The translations under genes were made by a program, and so were the position numbers. DNA of 7,346 nt. It comes from Rikenellaceae bacterium. Lineage in GTDB: Bacteria > Bacteroidota > Bacteroidia > Bacteroidales > Rikenellaceae. The notes beneath the pieces are model-generated. The model saw only the letters and a list, made by a program, of their open reading frames with translations, was not told the origin of the DNA and searched no databases. Shown here piece after piece: positions 6,825-7,346 of the stretch (its first letter is position 1; each line of letters begins with the position of its first letter). The stretch lies in assembly GCA_031286025.1 (NCBI GenBank), contig JAITVB010000228.1, positions 1-7,346 of the forward strand, written 5' to 3'.

Positions 6825-6855
6825 TTTGGACGCGAAGAAAAAGTTCGTATCTTTG
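6825..6855 (+). promoter_or_regulatory. Bacteroidetes-type promoter of rpmE2
   Basis: TTTG (6825-6828), a spacer of 19 bases, then TATCTTTG (6848-6855) fit the -33 TTTG / -7 TAnnTTTG pattern exactly, with the same spacing as the argS promoter. Transcription should start near 6862, leaving a leader of about 30 A/C-rich bases without Shine-Dalgarno before the ATG at 6894. Confidence 0.85.
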
Positions 6856-6893
6856 CCTTTCCAATTTACAGTACGTTTAACAAACAAACACCT

Positions 6894-7163
6894 ATGAAGA
6901 AGGATATTCATCCCAAGAATTATCGTCTCGTGGCATTCAAGGATATGTCGAATGACCAGGTGATTTTGTGCAGGTCCGCCGTCCAGACACGTGAAACGAT
7001 CGACGTGGACGGCGAAACCTATCCCGTCTACAAGATGGAAATTTCCAGTTCGTCGCACCCGTTCTACACCGGGAAGATGAAGTTGGTGGATACCGCCGGT
7101 CGCGTGGATAAGTTTATGAGCCGCTATCAAAAGCATTACGATAAAAAGAACACCGGCAAATAG
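6894..7163 (+). CDS. rpmE2: 50S ribosomal protein L31, type B
   Basis: This 89-residue protein of the large ribosomal subunit takes part in the bridge between subunits. [20 protein letters not shown] (1-20) is the type B L31 N-terminus, and [21 protein letters not shown] (55-75) is the family core, with a basic C-terminal tail. Only one cysteine (Cys26) is present, so the zinc-binding CxxC pairs of type A L31 are absent. This is the zinc-independent form. Length is normal for the type (80-90 residues). It has its own promoter and a strong terminator 23 bases after the stop codon, so it is probably monocistronic. Whether the genome also has a zinc-binding L31 cannot be told from this window. 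Confidence 0.96.
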   Translation: MKKDIHPKNYRLVAFKDMSNDQVILCRSAVQTRETIDVDGETYPVYKMEISSSSHPFYTGKMKLVDTAGRVDKFMSRYQKHYDKKNTGK

Positions 7164-7186
7164 TTGCCGCAGGTTCGGAGCATGGA

Positions 7187-7216
7187 AGCGTCCGGGGTTG
7201 TCCCCGGACGCTTTTT
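7187..7216 (+). terminator. Rho-independent terminator of rpmE2
   Basis: AGCGTCCGGGG (7187-7197) and CCCCGGACGCT (7202-7212) form a perfect 11-bp stem around the 4-base loop TTGT, extendable by one A-T pair, running into TTTTT (7212-7216). It is oriented for the + strand; the minus-strand reading lacks a T-tract. Confidence 0.95.
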
Positions 7217-7346
7217 GATTCGCCCCTGGCACGGGTCGGGCGGCCTTTAGGGTACAAGTTCCGAACAAGCCCTGACAGTAGGAATCGTAACCAAAAGCAA
7301 GGGTGTCGATCAACCGGGATCGGTACCGTTCGCGACAACGAAGAAT

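Noticed and set aside
6786..7338. Minus-strand frames covering rpmE2 and the downstream tail
   Set aside because: They run opposite a certain ribosomal protein gene and through its terminator, with no recognisable domain and no promoter pattern at their starts.
1..7346. CRISPR array, insertion sequence, tRNA/rRNA, toxin-antitoxin or defence genes
   Set aside because: Both strands were read for direct repeat-spacer patterns, transposase motifs, structured RNA signatures and small paired genes. None is present.

Overview
The window looks like a GC-rich member of the Bacteroidales. Two upstream regions carry the Bacteroidetes-type promoter pattern (TTTG, 19 bases, TAnnTTTG). Start codons sit behind A-rich leaders with no clear Shine-Dalgarno sequence, and the protein sequences have a Bacteroidales feel. 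The high GC content would fit Rikenellaceae such as Alistipes, but that placement is an inference from composition and not a match. All genes are on the + strand.

Bases 1-4878 are the 3' part of a uronate catabolic operon: kduI (5' end outside the window), a kduD-type dehydrogenase, kdgK, kdgA and an ExuT-like MFS transporter, closed by a strong intrinsic terminator. Together they import a hexuronate-type sugar acid, isomerise and reduce the 5-keto-4-deoxyuronate released from unsaturated uronides (pectin or glycosaminoglycan breakdown) to 2-keto-3-deoxygluconate (KDG), phosphorylate it to KDPG, and split it to pyruvate and glyceraldehyde 3-phosphate. No polysaccharide lyase, unsaturated glucuronyl hydrolase or regulator lies in the window. 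The spacing is modular. kduD-kdgK and kdgA-transporter are separated by only 26 and 29 bases, while the gaps kduI-kduD (113 bases) and kdgK-kdgA (149 bases) each hold an extensive inverted repeat.

Bases 4876-7216 hold two housekeeping genes, each with its own promoter: argS (arginyl-tRNA synthetase) and rpmE2 (type B ribosomal protein L31). The apparent -33 element of the argS promoter lies in the T-tract of the operon terminator. rpmE2 has a small palindrome just upstream of its promoter and a textbook terminator downstream. Bases 7217-7346 contain no gene I can support.

I see no new defence, mobile or catalytic system here. The points most worth a second look are the intergenic inverted repeats (especially 2592-2641), the terminator-promoter overlap, and the palindrome upstream of rpmE2.
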